The position numbers and the translations under genes were made by a program. Below are positions 38,609 to 51,863 of a stretch of 56,703 nt of DNA, in pieces (the first letter of the stretch is position 1; the number at the start of each line of letters is the position of its first letter). Below the pieces are notes generated by a model that saw only the letters and a list, made by a program, of their open reading frames with translations, was not told where the DNA came from and did no database searches. The stretch is from Tritrichomonas musculus (lineage: Eukaryota > Parabasalia > Tritrichomonadida > Tritrichomonadidae): NCBI GenBank assembly GCA_039105265.1, contig JAPFFF010000108.1, positions 1-56,703 on the forward strand. Reading direction: 5' to 3'.

Positions 38609-41600
38609 GCATCTGATGATTCAACTGCAGTTCTCGTTGCATCTGATGGTTCAACTGCAGTTCTCGTTGAATCTGATGATTCAACTGCAGTTCTCGTTGA
38701 ATCTGATGATTCAACTGCAGTTCTCGTTGAATCTGATGGTTCAACTGCAGTTCTCGTTGAATCTGATGATTCAACTGCAGTTCTCGTTGAATCTGATGGT
38801 TCAACTGCAGTTCTCGTTGAATCTGATGGTTCAACTGCAGTTCTCGTTGAATCTGATGATTCAACTGTAGTTCTCGTTGCATCTGATGATTCAACTGCAG
38901 TTCTCGTTGCATCTGATGATTCAACTGCAGTTCTCGTTGAATCTGATGATTCAACTGCAGTTCTCGTTGAATCTGATGATTCAACTGCAGTTCTCGTTGC
39001 ATCTGATGATTCAACTGCAGTTCTCGTTGCATCTGATGATTCAACTGCAGTTGTCGTTGCATCTGATGATTCAACTGCAGTTCTTGTTTCATCTTATTAT
39101 TAAACTGCAGTTCTCGTTGCATCTGATGATTCAACTGCAGTTCTCGTTGCATCTGATGATTCAACTGCAGTTGTCGTTGCATCTGATGATTCAACTGCAG
39201 TTCTCGTTGCATCTGATGATTCAACTGCAGTTCTCGTTGCATCTGATGATTCAACTGCAGTTCTTGTTTCATCTTATTATTAAACTGCAGTTCTCGTTGC
39301 ATCTGATGATTCAACTGCAGTTCTCGTTGCATCTGATGATTCAACTGCAGTTCTCGTTGAATCTGATGATTCAACTGCAGTTGTCGTTGCATCTGATGAT
39401 TCAACTGCAGTTGTCGTTGCATCTGATGATTCAACTGCAGTTCTCGTTGAATCTGATGATTCAACTGTAGTTCTCGTTGCATCTGATGATTCAACTGCAG
39501 TTCTCGTTGAATCTGATGATTCAACTGTAGTTCTCGTTGAATCTGATGATTCAACTGCAGTTCTCGTTGAATCTGATGATTCAACTGTAGTTCTCGTTGA
39601 ATCTGATGGTTCAACTGCAGTTCTCGTTGAATCTGATGATTCAACTGCAGTTCTCGTTGAATCTGATGATTCAACTGCAGTTGTCGTTGCATCTGATGAT
39701 TCAACTGCAGTTCTCGTTGAATCTGATGATTCAACTGTAGTTCTCGTTGCATCTGATGATTCAACTGCAGTTCTCGTTGAATCTGATGATTCAACTGTAG
39801 TTCTCGTTGCATCTGATGATTCAACTGCAGTTCTCGTTGAATCTGATGATTCAACTGCAGTTCTCGTTGCATCTGATGATTCAACTGCAGTTCTCGTTGA
39901 ATCTGATGATTCAACTGCAGTTCTCGTTGCATCTGATGATTCAACTGCAGTTCTCGTTGCATCTGATGATTCAACTGCAGTTCTCGTTGCATCTGATGAT
40001 TCAACTGCAGTTCTCGTTGAATCTGATGATTCAACTGCAGTTCTCGTTGAATCTGATGATTCAACTGCAGTTCTCGTTGCATCTGATGATTCAACTGCAG
40101 TTCTTGTTGAATCTTATTATTAAACTGCAGTTCTCGTTGAATCTTATGATTAAACTGCAGTTCTCGTTGAATCTTATGATTAAACTGCAGTTCTTGTTGA
40201 ATCTTATTATTAAACTGCAGTTCTCGTTGCATCTGATGATTCAACTGCAGTTCTCGTTGCATCTGATGATTCAACTGCAGTTCTCGTTGCATCTGATGAT
40301 TCAACTGCAGTTCTCGTTGAATCTGATGATTCAACTGCAGTTCTCGTTGAATCTGATGATTCAACTGCAGTTCTTGTTGCATCTGATGATTCAACTGCAG
40401 TTCTCGTTGAATCTGATGATTCAACTGCAGTTCTCGTTGCATCTGATGATTCAACTGCAGTTCTCGTTGAATCTGATGATTCAACTGCAGTTGTCGTTGA
40501 ATCTGATGATTCAACTGCAGTTCTCGTTGCATCTGATGATTCAACTGCAGTTCTCGTTGAATCTGATGATTCAACTGTAGTTCTCGTTGCATCTGATGAT
40601 TCAACTGCAGTTCTCGTTGAATCTGATGATTCAACTGTAGTTCTCGTTGAATCTGATGATTCAACTGCAGTTCTCGTTGCATCTGATGATTCAACTGCAG
40701 TTGTCGTTGCATCTGATGATTCAACTGCAGTTGTCGTTGCATCTGATGATTCAACTGCAGTTCTCGTTGAATCTGATGATTCAACTGCAGTTCTTGTTGC
40801 ATCTGATGATTCAACTGCAGTTCTCGTTGCATCTGATGATTCAACTGCAGTTCTTGTTTCATCTTATTATTAAACTGCAGTTCTCGTTGCATCTGATGAT
40901 TCAACTGCAGTTCTCGTTGCATCTGATGATTCAACTGCAGTTCTCGTTGAATCTGATGATTCAACTGCAGTTCTCGTTGCATCTGATGATTCAACTGCAG
41001 TTGTCGTTGCATCTGATGATTCAACTGCAGTTCTCGTTGAATCTGATGATTCAACTGTAGTTCTCGTTGCATCTGATGATTCAACTGCAGTTCTCGTTGA
41101 ATCTGATGATTCAACTGTAGTTCTCGTTGAATCTGATGATTCAACTGCAGTTCTCGTTGAATCTGATGATTCAACTGTAGTTCTCGTTGAATCTGATGGT
41201 TCAACTGCAGTTCTCGTTGAATCTGATGATTCAACTGCAGTTCTCGTTGAATCTGATGATTCAACTGCAGTTCTTGTTGCATCTGATGATTCAACTGCAG
41301 TTCTCGTTGAATCTGATGATTCAACTGTAGTTCTCGTTGCATCTGATGATTCAACTGCAGTTCTCGTTGAATCTGATGATTCAACTGTAGTTCTCGTTGC
41401 ATCTGATGATTCAACTGCAGTTCTCGTTGAATCTGATGGTTCAACTGCAGTTCTCGTTGCATCTGATTATTCAACTGCAGTTCTTGTTTCATCTTATTAT
41501 TAAACTGCAGTTCTCGTTGAATCTTATTATTAAACTGTAGTTCTCGTTGCATCTGATGATTCAACTGCAGTTCTCGTTGCATCTGATGATTCAACTGCAG

Positions 41601-44600
41601 TTCTCGTTGCATCTGATGATTCAACTGCAGTTCTCGTTGAATCTGATGATTCAACTGCAGTTCTCGTTGAATCTGATGATTCAACTGCAGTTCTCGTTGC
41701 ATCTGATGATTCAACTGCAGTTCTTGTTGAATCTTATTATTAAACTGCAGTTCTCGTTGAATCTTATGATTAAACTGCAGTTCTCGTTGAATCTTATGAT
41801 TAAACTGCAGTTCTTGTTGAATCTTATTATTAAACTGCAGTTCTCGTTGCATCTGATGATTCAACTGCAGTTCTCGTTGCATCTGATGATTCAACTGCAG
41901 TTCTCGTTGCATCTGATGATTCAACTGCAGTTCTCGTTGCATCTGATGATTCAACTGCAGTTCTCGTTGAATCTGATGATTCAACTGCAGTTCTTGTTGC
42001 ATCTGATGATTCAACTGCAGTTCTCGTTGAATCTGATGATTCAACTGCAGTTCTCGTTGCATCTGATGATTCAACTGCAGTTCTCGTTGAATCTGATGAT
42101 TCAACTGCAGTTGTCGTTGCATCTGATGATTCAACTGCAGTTGTCGTTGCATCTGATGATTCAACTGCAGTTCTCGTTGAATCTGATGATTCAACTGTAG
42201 TTCTCGTTGCATCTGATGATTCAACTGCAGTTCTGGTTGAATCTGATGATTCAACTGTAGTTCTCGTTGAATCTGATGATTCAACTGCAGTTCTCGTTGA
42301 ATCTTATGATTAAACTGCAGTTCTTGTTGAATCTGATGGTTCAACTGCAGTTCTTGTTGCATCTGATGATTCAACTGCAGTTCTCGTTGAATCTTATTAT
42401 TAAACTGTAGTTCTCGTTGCATCTGATGATTCAACTGCAGTTCTCGTTGCATCTGATGATTCAACTGCAGTTCTCGTTGCATCTGATGATTCAACTGCAG
42501 TTCTCGTTGAATCTGATGATTCAACTGCAGTTCTCGTTGAATCTGATGATTCAACTGCAGTTGTCGTTGCATCTGATGATTCAACTGCAGTTCTTGTTGA
42601 ATCTTATTATTAAACTGCAGTTCTCGTTGAATCTTATGATTAAACTGCAGTTCTCGTTGAATCTTATGATTAAACTGCAGTTCTTGTTGAATCTTATTAT
42701 TAAACTGCAGTTCTCGTTGCATCTGATGATTCAACTGCAGTTCTCGTTGCATCTGATGATTCAACTGCAGTTCTCGTTGCATCTGATGATTCAACTGCAG
42801 TTCTCGTTGCATCTGATGATTCAACTGCAGTTCTCGTTGAATCTGATGATTCAACTGCAGTTCTTGTTGCATCTGATGATTCAACTGCAGTTCTCGTTGC
42901 ATCTGATGATTCAACTGCAGTTCTCGTTGCATCTGATGATTCAACTGCAGTTCTCGTTGAATCTGATGATTCAACTGCAGTTGTCGTTGCATCTGATGAT
43001 TCAACTGCAGTTGTCGTTGCATCTGATGATTCAACTGCAGTTCTCGTTGAATCTGATGATTCAACTGTAGTTCTCGTTGCATCTGATGATTCAACTGCAG
43101 TTCTCGTTGAATCTGATGATTCAACTGTAGTTCTCGTTGAATCTGATGATTCAACTGCAGTTCTCGTTGAATCTGATGATTCAACTGTAGTTCTCGTTGA
43201 ATCTGATGGTTCAACTGCAGTTCTCGTTGAATCTGATGATTCAACTGCAGTTCTCGTTGAATCTGATGATTCAACTGCAGTTCTTGTTGCATCTGATGAT
43301 TCAACTGCAGTTCTTGTTTCATCTGATGATTCAACTGCAGTTCTCGTTGAATCTTATTATTAAACTGCAGTTCTCGTTGCATCTGATGATTCAACTGCAG
43401 TTCTCGTTGCATCTGATGATTCAACTGCAGTTGTCGTTGCATCTGATGATTCAACTGCAGTTCTCGTTGCATCTGATGATTCAACTGCAGTTCTCGTTGA
43501 ATCTGATGATTCAACTGCAGTTCTCGTTGCATCTGATGATTCAACTGCAGTTCTCGTTGAATCTGATGATTCAACTGCAGTTCTCGTTGCATCTGATGAT
43601 TCAACTGCAGTTCTCGTTGCATCTGATGATTCAACTGCAGTTCTCGTTGAATCTGATGATTCAACTGCAGTTCTCGTTGCATCTGATGATTCAACTGCAG
43701 TTGTCGTTGCATCTGATGATTCAACTGCAGTTCTCGTTGCATCTGATGATTCAACTGCAGTTCTCGTTGCATCTGATGATTCAACTGCAGTTCTCGTTGC
43801 ATCTGATGATTCAACTGCAGTTCTCGTTGCATCTGATGATTCAACTGCAGTTCTCGTTGAATCTGATGATTCAACTGCAGTTCTCGTTGCATCTGATGAT
43901 TCAACTGCAGTTCTCGTTGCATCTGATGATTCAACTGCAGTTCTCGTTGCATCTGATGATTCAACTGCAGTTCTCGTTGCATCTGATGATTCAACTGCAG
44001 TTCTCGTTGAATCTGATGATTCAACTGCAGTTGTCGTTGCATCTGATGATTCAACTGCAGTTCTTGTTGCATCTTAATATTAAACGGCAGTTCTCGTTGC
44101 ATTTGATGATTCAACTGCAGTTCTCGTTGAATCTGATGATTCAACTGCAGTTCTCGTTGAATCTGATGATTCAACTGCAGTTGTCGTTGCATCTGATGAT
44201 TCAACTGCAGTTCTTGTTGCATCTTAATATTAAACGGCAGTTCTCGTTGCATTTGATGATTCAACTGCAGTTCTCGTTGAATCTGATGATTCAACTGCAG
44301 TTCTCGTTGAATCTGATGATTCAACTGCAGTTGTCGTTGCATCTGATGATTCAACTGCAGTTCTCGTTGAATCTGATGATTCAACTGCAGTTCTCGTTGC
44401 ATCTGATGATTCAACTGCAGTTCTCGTTGCATCTGATGATTCAACTGCAGTTGTCGTTGCATCTGATGATTCAACTGCAGTTCTTGTTTCATCTTATTAT
44501 TAAACTGCAGTTCTCGTTGAATCTTATTATTAAACTGCAGTTCTCGTTGAATCTGATGATTCAACTGCAGTTCTCGTTGAATCTGATGATTCAACTGCAG

Positions 44601-45323
44601 TTCTCGTTGCATCTGATGATTCAACTGCAGTTCTCGTTGCATCTGATGATTCAACTGCAGTTCTCGTTGCATCTGATGATTCAACTGCAGTTGTCGTTGA
44701 ATCTGATGATTCAACTGCAGTTCTCGTTGAATCTGATGATTCAACTGCAGTTCTCGTTGCATCTGATGATTCAACTGCAGTTCTTGTTGCATCTTAATAT
44801 TAAACGGCAGTTCTTGTTGCATCTGATGATTCAACTGCAGTTCTCGTTGCATCTGATGATTCAACTGCAGTTCTCGTTGCATCTGATGATTCAACTGCAG
44901 TTCTCGTTGCATCTGATGATTCAACTGCAGTTCTCGTTGCATCTGATGATTCAACTGCAGTTCTCGTTGCATCTGATGATTCAACTGCAGTTCTCGTTGC
45001 ATCTGATGATTCAACTGCAGTTCTCGTTGAATCTGATGATTCAACTGCAGTTCTCGTTGCATCTGATGATTCAACTGCAGTTCTCGTTGCATCTGATGAT
45101 TCAACTGCAGTTGTCGTTGCATCTGATGATTCAACTGCAGTTCTCGTTGAATCTGATGATTCAACTGCAGTTCTCGTTGCATCTGATGATTCAACTGCAG
45201 TTCTCGTTGCATCTGATGATTCAACTGCAGTTGTCGTTGCATCTGATGATTCAACTGCAGTTCTCGTTGAATCTGATGGTTCAACTGCAGTTCTCGTTGA
45301 ATCTGATGATTCAACTGCAGTTC
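38579..45323. repeat. About 7.1-kb higher-order repeat, second copy
   Basis: This is the counterpart of 31,440-37,978. Four-unit signatures lie at 40,109, 41,729 and 42,599, and TTAATATTAA units at about 44,069, 44,219 and 44,789. The last CTGTAG of the window is at 43,185-43,190. Compared with the first copy it has lost units between about 40,640 and 41,060 and gained five at about 44,070-44,220. The first of its 870-bp halves carries a unique CTGGTTG at 42,235. Confidence 0.85.
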
Positions 45324-47303
45324 TTATTTCATCTGATGATTCAACTGCAGTTCTCGTTGCATCTGATGATTCAACTGCAGTTCTCGTTGAATCTGATGAT
45401 TCAACTGCAGTTGTCGTTGCATCTGATGATTCAACTGCAGTTCTCGTTGCATCTGATGATTCAACTGCAGTTCTCGTTGCATCTGATGATTCAACTGCAG
45501 TTCTCGTTGCATCTGATGATTCAACTGCAGTTCTCGTTGCATCTGATGATTCAACTGCAGTTCTCGTTGAATCTGATGATTCAACTGCAGTTCTCGTTGC
45601 ATCTGATGATTCAACTGCAGTTCTCGTTGCATCTGATGATTCAACTGCAGTTGTCGTTGCATCTGATGATTCAACTGCAGTTCTCGTTGAATCTGATGAT
45701 TCAACTGCAGTTGTCGTTGCATCTGATGATTCAACTGCAGTTCTTGTTGCATCTTAATATTAAACGGCAGTTCTCGTTGCATCTGATGATTCAACTGCAG
45801 TTCTCGTTGCATCTGATGATTCAACTGCAGTTCTCGTTGCATCTGATGATTCAACTGCAGTTCTCGTTGCATCTGATGATTCAACTGCAGTTCTCGTTGA
45901 ATCTGATGATTCAACTGCAGTTCTCGTTGCATCTGATGATTCAACTGCAGTTCTCGTTGCATCTGATGATTCAACTGCAGTTCTCGTTGCATCTGATGAT
46001 TCAACTGCAGTTCTCGTTGAATCTGATGATTCAACTGCAGTTGTCGTTGCATCTGATGATTCAACTGCAGTTCTTGTTGCATCTTAATATTAAACGGCAG
46101 TTCTCGTTGCATTTGATGATTCAACTGCAGTTCTCGTTGAATCTGATGATTCAACTGCAGTTCTCGTTGAATCTGATGATTCAACTGCAGTTGTCGTTGC
46201 ATCTGATGATTCAACTGCAGTTCTTGTTGCATCTTAATATTAAACGGCAGTTCTCGTTGCATTTGATGATTCAACTGCAGTTCTCGTTGAATCTGATGAT
46301 TCAACTGCAGTTGTCGTTGCATCTGATGATTCAACTGCAGTTCTCGTTGAATCTGATGATTCAACTGCAGTTCTCGTTGCATCTGATGATTCAACTGCAG
46401 TTCTCGTTGCATCTGATGATTCAACTGCAGTTGTCGTTGCATCTGATGATTCAACTGCAGTTCTTGTTTCATCTTATTATTAAACTGCAGTTCTCGTTGA
46501 ATCTTATTATTAAACTGCAGTTCTCGTTGAATCTGATGATTCAACTGCAGTTCTCGTTGAATCTGATGATTCAACTGCAGTTCTCGTTGCATCTGATGAT
46601 TCAACTGCAGTTCTCGTTGCATCTGATGATTCAACTGCAGTTGTCGTTGCATCTGATGATTCAACTGCAGTTCTCGTTGCATCTGATGATTCAACTGCAG
46701 TTCTCGTTGAATCTGATGATTCAACTGCAGTTCTCGTTGCATCTGATGATTCAACTGCAGTTCTTGTTGCATCTTAATATTAAACGGCAGTTCTTGTTGC
46801 ATCTGATGGTTCAACTGCAGTTCTCGTTGCATCTGATGATTCAACTGCAGTTCTCGTTGCATCTGATGATTCAACTGCAGTTCTCGTTGCATCTGATGAT
46901 TCAACTGCAGTTCTCGTTGCATCTGATGATTCAACTGCAGTTCTCGTTGCATCTGATGATTCAACTGCAGTTCTCGTTGCATCTGATGATTCAACTGCAG
47001 TTCTCGTTGAATCTGATGATTCAACTGCAGTTCTCGTTGCATCTGATGATTCAACTGCAGTTCTCGTTGCATCTGATGATTCAACTGCAGTTGTCGTTGC
47101 ATCTGATGATTCAACTGCAGTTCTCGTTGAATCTGATGATTCAACTGCAGTTCTCGTTGCATCTGATGATTCAACTGCAGTTCTCGTTGCATCTGATGAT
47201 TCAACTGCAGTTGTCGTTGCATCTGATGATTCAACTGCAGTTCTCGTTGAATCTGATGGTTCAACTGCAGTTCTCGTTGAATCTGATGATTCAACTGCAG
47301 TTC
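45324..47303. repeat. 1,980-bp HOR segment ending in a TTCTTATTTC unit
   Basis: Segments between successive TTCTTATTTC units are 1,980, 1,020, 2,070, 1,470, 1,020 and 2,850 bp long. This first one resembles 48,324-50,393, with TTAATATTAA units at about 45,749, 46,079, 46,229 and 46,769. It ends in the roughly 15-unit run that always precedes TTCTTATTTC: six or so C-type units, two rounds of A-type then TTGTCG, then one GATGGTTC unit. Confidence 0.85.
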
Positions 47304-50300
47304 TTATTTCATCTGATGATTCAACTGCAGTTCTCGTTGCATCTGATGATTCAACTGCAGTTCTCGTTGAATCTGATGATTCAACTGCAGTTCTCGTTGC
47401 ATCTGATGATTCAACTGCAGTTCTCGTTGCATCTGATGATTCAACTGCAGTTGTCGTTGCATCTGATGATTCAACTGCAGTTCTTGTTTCATCTTATTAT
47501 TAAACTTCAGTTCTCGTTGAATCTGATGATTCAACTGCAGTTCTCGTTGCATCTGATGATTCAACTGCAGTTCTCGTTGCATCTGATGATTCAACTGCAG
47601 TTCTCGTTGCATCTGATGATTCAACTGCAGTTCTCGTTGAATCTGATGATTCAACTGCAGTTGTCGTTGCATCTGATGATTCAACTGCAGTTCTCGTTGA
47701 ATCTGATGATTCAACTGCAGTTCTTGTTTCATCTTATTATTAAACTGCAGTTCTCGTTGAATCTTATGATTAAACTGCAGTTCTTTTTGAATCTTATTAT
47801 TAAACTACAGTTCTCGTTGCATCTGATGATTCAACTGCAGTTCTCGTTGCATCTGATGATTCAACTGCAGTTCTCGTTGCATCTGATGATTCAACTGCAG
47901 TTCTCGTTGCATCTGATGATTCAACTGCAGTTCTCGTTGCATCTGATGATTCAACTGCAGTTCTCGTTGCATCTGATGATTCAACTGCAGTTCTCGTTGC
48001 ATCTGATGATTCAACTGCAGTTCTCGTTGAATCTGATGATTCAACTGCAGTTCTCGTTGCATCTGATGATTCAACTGCAGTTCTCGTTGCATCTGATGAT
48101 TCAACTGCAGTTGTCGTTGCATCTGATGATTCAACTGCAGTTCTCGTTGAATCTGATGATTCAACTGCAGTTCTCGTTGCATCTGATGATTCAACTGCAG
48201 TTCTCGTTGCATCTGATGATTCAACTGCAGTTGTCGTTGCATCTGATGATTCAACTGCAGTTCTCGTTGAATCTGATGGTTCAACTGCAGTTCTCGTTGA
48301 ATCTGATGATTCAACTGCAGTTCTTATTTCATCTGATGATTCAACTGCAGTTCTCGTTGCATCTGATGATTCAACTGCAGTTCTCGTTGAATCTGATGAT
48401 TCAACTGCAGTTGTCGTTGCATCTGATGATTCAACTGCAGTTCTCGTTGCATCTGATGATTCAACTGCAGTTCTCGTTGCATCTGATGATTCAACTGCAG
48501 TTCTCGTTGCATCTGATGATTCAACTGCAGTTCTCGTTGCATCTGATGATTCAACTGCAGTTCTCGTTGAATCTGATGATTCAACTGCAGTTCTCGTTGC
48601 ATCTGATGATTCAACTGCAGTTCTCGTTGCATCTGATGATTCAACTGCAGTTCTCGTTGCATCTGATGATTCAACTGCAGTTCTCGTTGAATCTGATGAT
48701 TCAACTGCAGTTGTCGTTGCATCTGATGATTCAACTGCAGTTCTTGTTGCATCTTAATATTAAACGGCAGTTCTCGTTGCATCTGATGATTCAACTGCAG
48801 TTCTCGTTGCATCTGATGATTCAACTGCAGTTCTCGTTGCATCTGATGATTCAACTGCAGTTCTCGTTGCATCTGATGATTCAACTGCAGTTCTCGTTGC
48901 ATCTGATGATTCAACTGCAGTTCTCGTTGCATCTGATGATTCAACTGCAGTTCTCGTTGCATCTGATGATTCAACTGCAGTTCTCGTTGCATCTGATGAT
49001 TCAACTGCAGTTCTCGTTGAATCTGATGATTCAACTGCAGTTGTCGTTGCATCTGATGATTCAACTGCAGTTCTTGTTGCATCTTAATATTAAACGGCAG
49101 TTCTCGTTGCATTTGATGATTCAACTGCAATTCTCGTTGAATCTGATGATTCAACTGCAGTTCTCGTTGAATCTGATGATTCAACTGCAGTTGTCGTTGC
49201 ATCTGATGATTCAACTGCAGTTCTTGTTGCATCTTAATATTAAACGGCAGTTCTCGTTGCATTTGATGATTCAACTGCAGTTCTCGTTGAATCTGATGAT
49301 TCAACTGCAGTTCTCGTTGAATCTGATGATTCAACTGCAGTTGTCGTTGCATCTGATGATTCAACTGCAGTTCTCGTTGAATCTGATGATTCAACTGCAG
49401 TTCTCGTTGCATCTGATGATTCAACTGCAGTTCTCGTTGCATCTGATGATTCAACTGCAGTTGTCGTTGCATCTGATGATTCAACTGCAGTTCTTGTTTC
49501 ATCTTATTATTAAACTGCAGTTCTCGTTGAATCTTATTATTAAACTGCAGTTCTCGTTGAATCTGATGATTCAACTGCAGTTCTCGTTGAATCTGATGAT
49601 TCAACTGCAGTTCTCGTTGCATCTGATGATTCAACTGCAGTTCTCGTTGCATCTGATGATTCAACTGCAGTTGTCGTTGCATCTGATGATTCAACTGCAG
49701 TTCTCGTTGCATCTGATGATTCAACTGCAGTTCTCGTTGAATCTGATGATTCAACTGCAGTTCTCGTTGCATCTGATGATTCAACTGCAGTTCTTGTTGC
49801 ATCTTAATATTAAACGGCAGTTCTTGTTGCATCTGATGGTTCAACTGCAGTTCTCGTTGCATCTGATGATTCAACTGCAGTTGTCGTTGCATCTGATGAT
49901 TCAACTGCAGTTCTCGTTGCATCTGATGATTCAACTGCAGTTCTCGTTGAATCTGATGATTCAACTGCAGTTCTCGTTGCATCTGATGATTCAACTGCAG
50001 TTCTTGTTGCATCTTAATATTAAACGGCAGTTCTTGTTGCATCTGATGGTTCAACTGCAGTTCTCGTTGCATCTGATGATTCAACTGCAGTTCTCGTTGC
50101 ATCTGATGATTCAACTGCAGTTCTCGTTGCATCTGATGATTCAACTGCAGTTCTCGTTGCATCTGATGATTCAACTGCAGTTGTCGTTGCATCTGATGAT
50201 TCAACTGCAGTTCTCGTTGAATCTGATGATTCAACTGCAGTTCTCGTTGCATCTGATGATTCAACTGCAGTTCTCGTTGCATCTGATGATTCAACTGCAG

Positions 50301-51863
50301 TTGTCGTTGCATCTGATGATTCAACTGCAGTTCTCGTTGAATCTGATGGTTCAACTGCAGTTCTCGTTGAATCTGATGATTCAACTGCAGTTCTTATTTC
50401 ATCTGATGATTCAACTGCAGTTGTCGTTGCATCTGATGATTCAACTGCAGTTCTCGTTGAATCTGATGATTCAACTGCAGTTCTCGTTGCATCTGATGAT
50501 TCAACTGCAGTTCTCGTTGCATCTGATGATTCAACTGCAGTTGTCGTTGCATCTGATGATTCAACTGCAGTTCTTGTTTCATCTTATTATTAAACTTCAG
50601 TTCTCGTTGAATCTGATGATTCAACTGCAGTTCTCGTTGCATCTGATGATTCAACTGCAGTTCTCGTTGCATCTGATGATTCAACTGCAGTTCTCGTTGA
50701 ATCTGATGATTCAACTGCAGTTGTCGTTGCATCTGATGATTCAACTGCAGTTCTTGTTGCATCTTAATATTAAACGGCAGTTCTCGTTGCATTTGATGAT
50801 TCAACTGCAGTTCTCGTTGAATCTGATGATTCAACTGCAGTTCTCGTTGAATCTGATGATTCAACTGCAGTTGTCGTTGCATCTGATGATTCAACTGCAG
50901 TTCTCGTTGAATCTGATGATTCAACTGCAGTTCTCGTTGCATCTGATGATTCAACTGCAGTTCTCGTTGCATCTGATGATTCAACTGCAGTTGTCGTTGC
51001 ATCTGATGATTCAACTGCAGTTCTTGTTTCATCTTATTATTAAACTGCAGTTCTCGTTGAATCTTATTATTAAACTGCAGTTCTCGTTGAATCTGATGAT
51101 TCAACTGCAGTTCTCGTTGAATCTGATGATTCAACTGCAGTTCTCGTTGCATCTGATGATTCAACTGCAGTTCTCGTTGCATCTGATGATTCAACTGCAG
51201 TTGTCGTTGCATCTGATGATTCAACTGCAGTTCTCGTTGCATCTGATGATTCAACTGCAGTTCTCGTTGAATCTGATGATTCAACTGCAGTTCTCGTTGC
51301 ATCTGATGATTCAACTGCAGTTCTTGTTGCATCTTAATATTAAACGGCAGTTCTTGTTGCATCTGATGGTTCAACTGCAGTTCTCGTTGCATCTGATGAT
51401 TCAACTGCAGTTCTCGTTGCATCTGATGATTCAACTGCAGTTCTCGTTGCATCTGATGATTCAACTGCAGTTCTCGTTGCATCTGATGATTCAACTGCAG
51501 TTCTCGTTGCATCTGATGATTCAACTGCAGTTCTCGTTGCATCTGATGATTCAACTGCAGTTCTCGTTGAATCTGATGATTCAACTGCAGTTCTCGTTGC
51601 ATCTGATGATTCAACTGCAGTTCTCGTTGCATCTGATGATTCAACTGCAGTTGTCGTTGCATCTGATGATTCAACTGCAGTTCTCGTTGAATCTGATGAT
51701 TCAACTGCAGTTCTCGTTGCATCTGATGATTCAACTGCAGTTCTCGTTGCATCTGATGATTCAACTGCAGTTGTCGTTGCATCTGATGATTCAACTGCAG
51801 TTCTCGTTGAATCTGATGGTTCAACTGCAGTTCTCGTTGAATCTGATGATTCAACTGCAGTTC
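47304..51863. repeat. 4,560-bp higher-order repeat, first copy
   Basis: All landmarks recur 4,560 bp (152 units) to the right: TTCTTATTTC units (47,304 and 48,324 against 51,864 and 52,884), an odd TTCTTTTTG unit followed by AAACTACAG (47,781-47,810 against 52,341-52,370), and a CTGCAATT change (49,130 against 53,690). AAACTTCAG units, Lys for Gln on the minus strand, occur near 47,517, 50,597 and 52,077. It contains three of the seven minus-strand TAA units and one TAG at 47,805. Confidence 0.9.

Larger units (their letters stand above)
37320..45314 (-). other. 8.0-kb minus-strand open frame, coding status unproven
   Basis: About 2,664 codons of decapeptide repeats run from the first TTCTTATTTC unit (TAA at 45,324-45,326) down to the frame change at about 37,326. 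It contains single Pro-for-Arg (C-to-G at 42,235) and Lys-for-Glu (C-to-T at 37,613) changes seen nowhere else in the window. As elsewhere, no start context, signal peptide or non-repeat end is present, so the frame is best treated as a property of the satellite. Confidence 0.12.

Noticed and set aside
1-43190. The many short plus-strand frames (75-357 codons) as genes
   Set aside because: They are segments of one hydrophobic repeat frame cut by CTGTAG units, with no start context or unique sequence, and are duplicated with the HORs.
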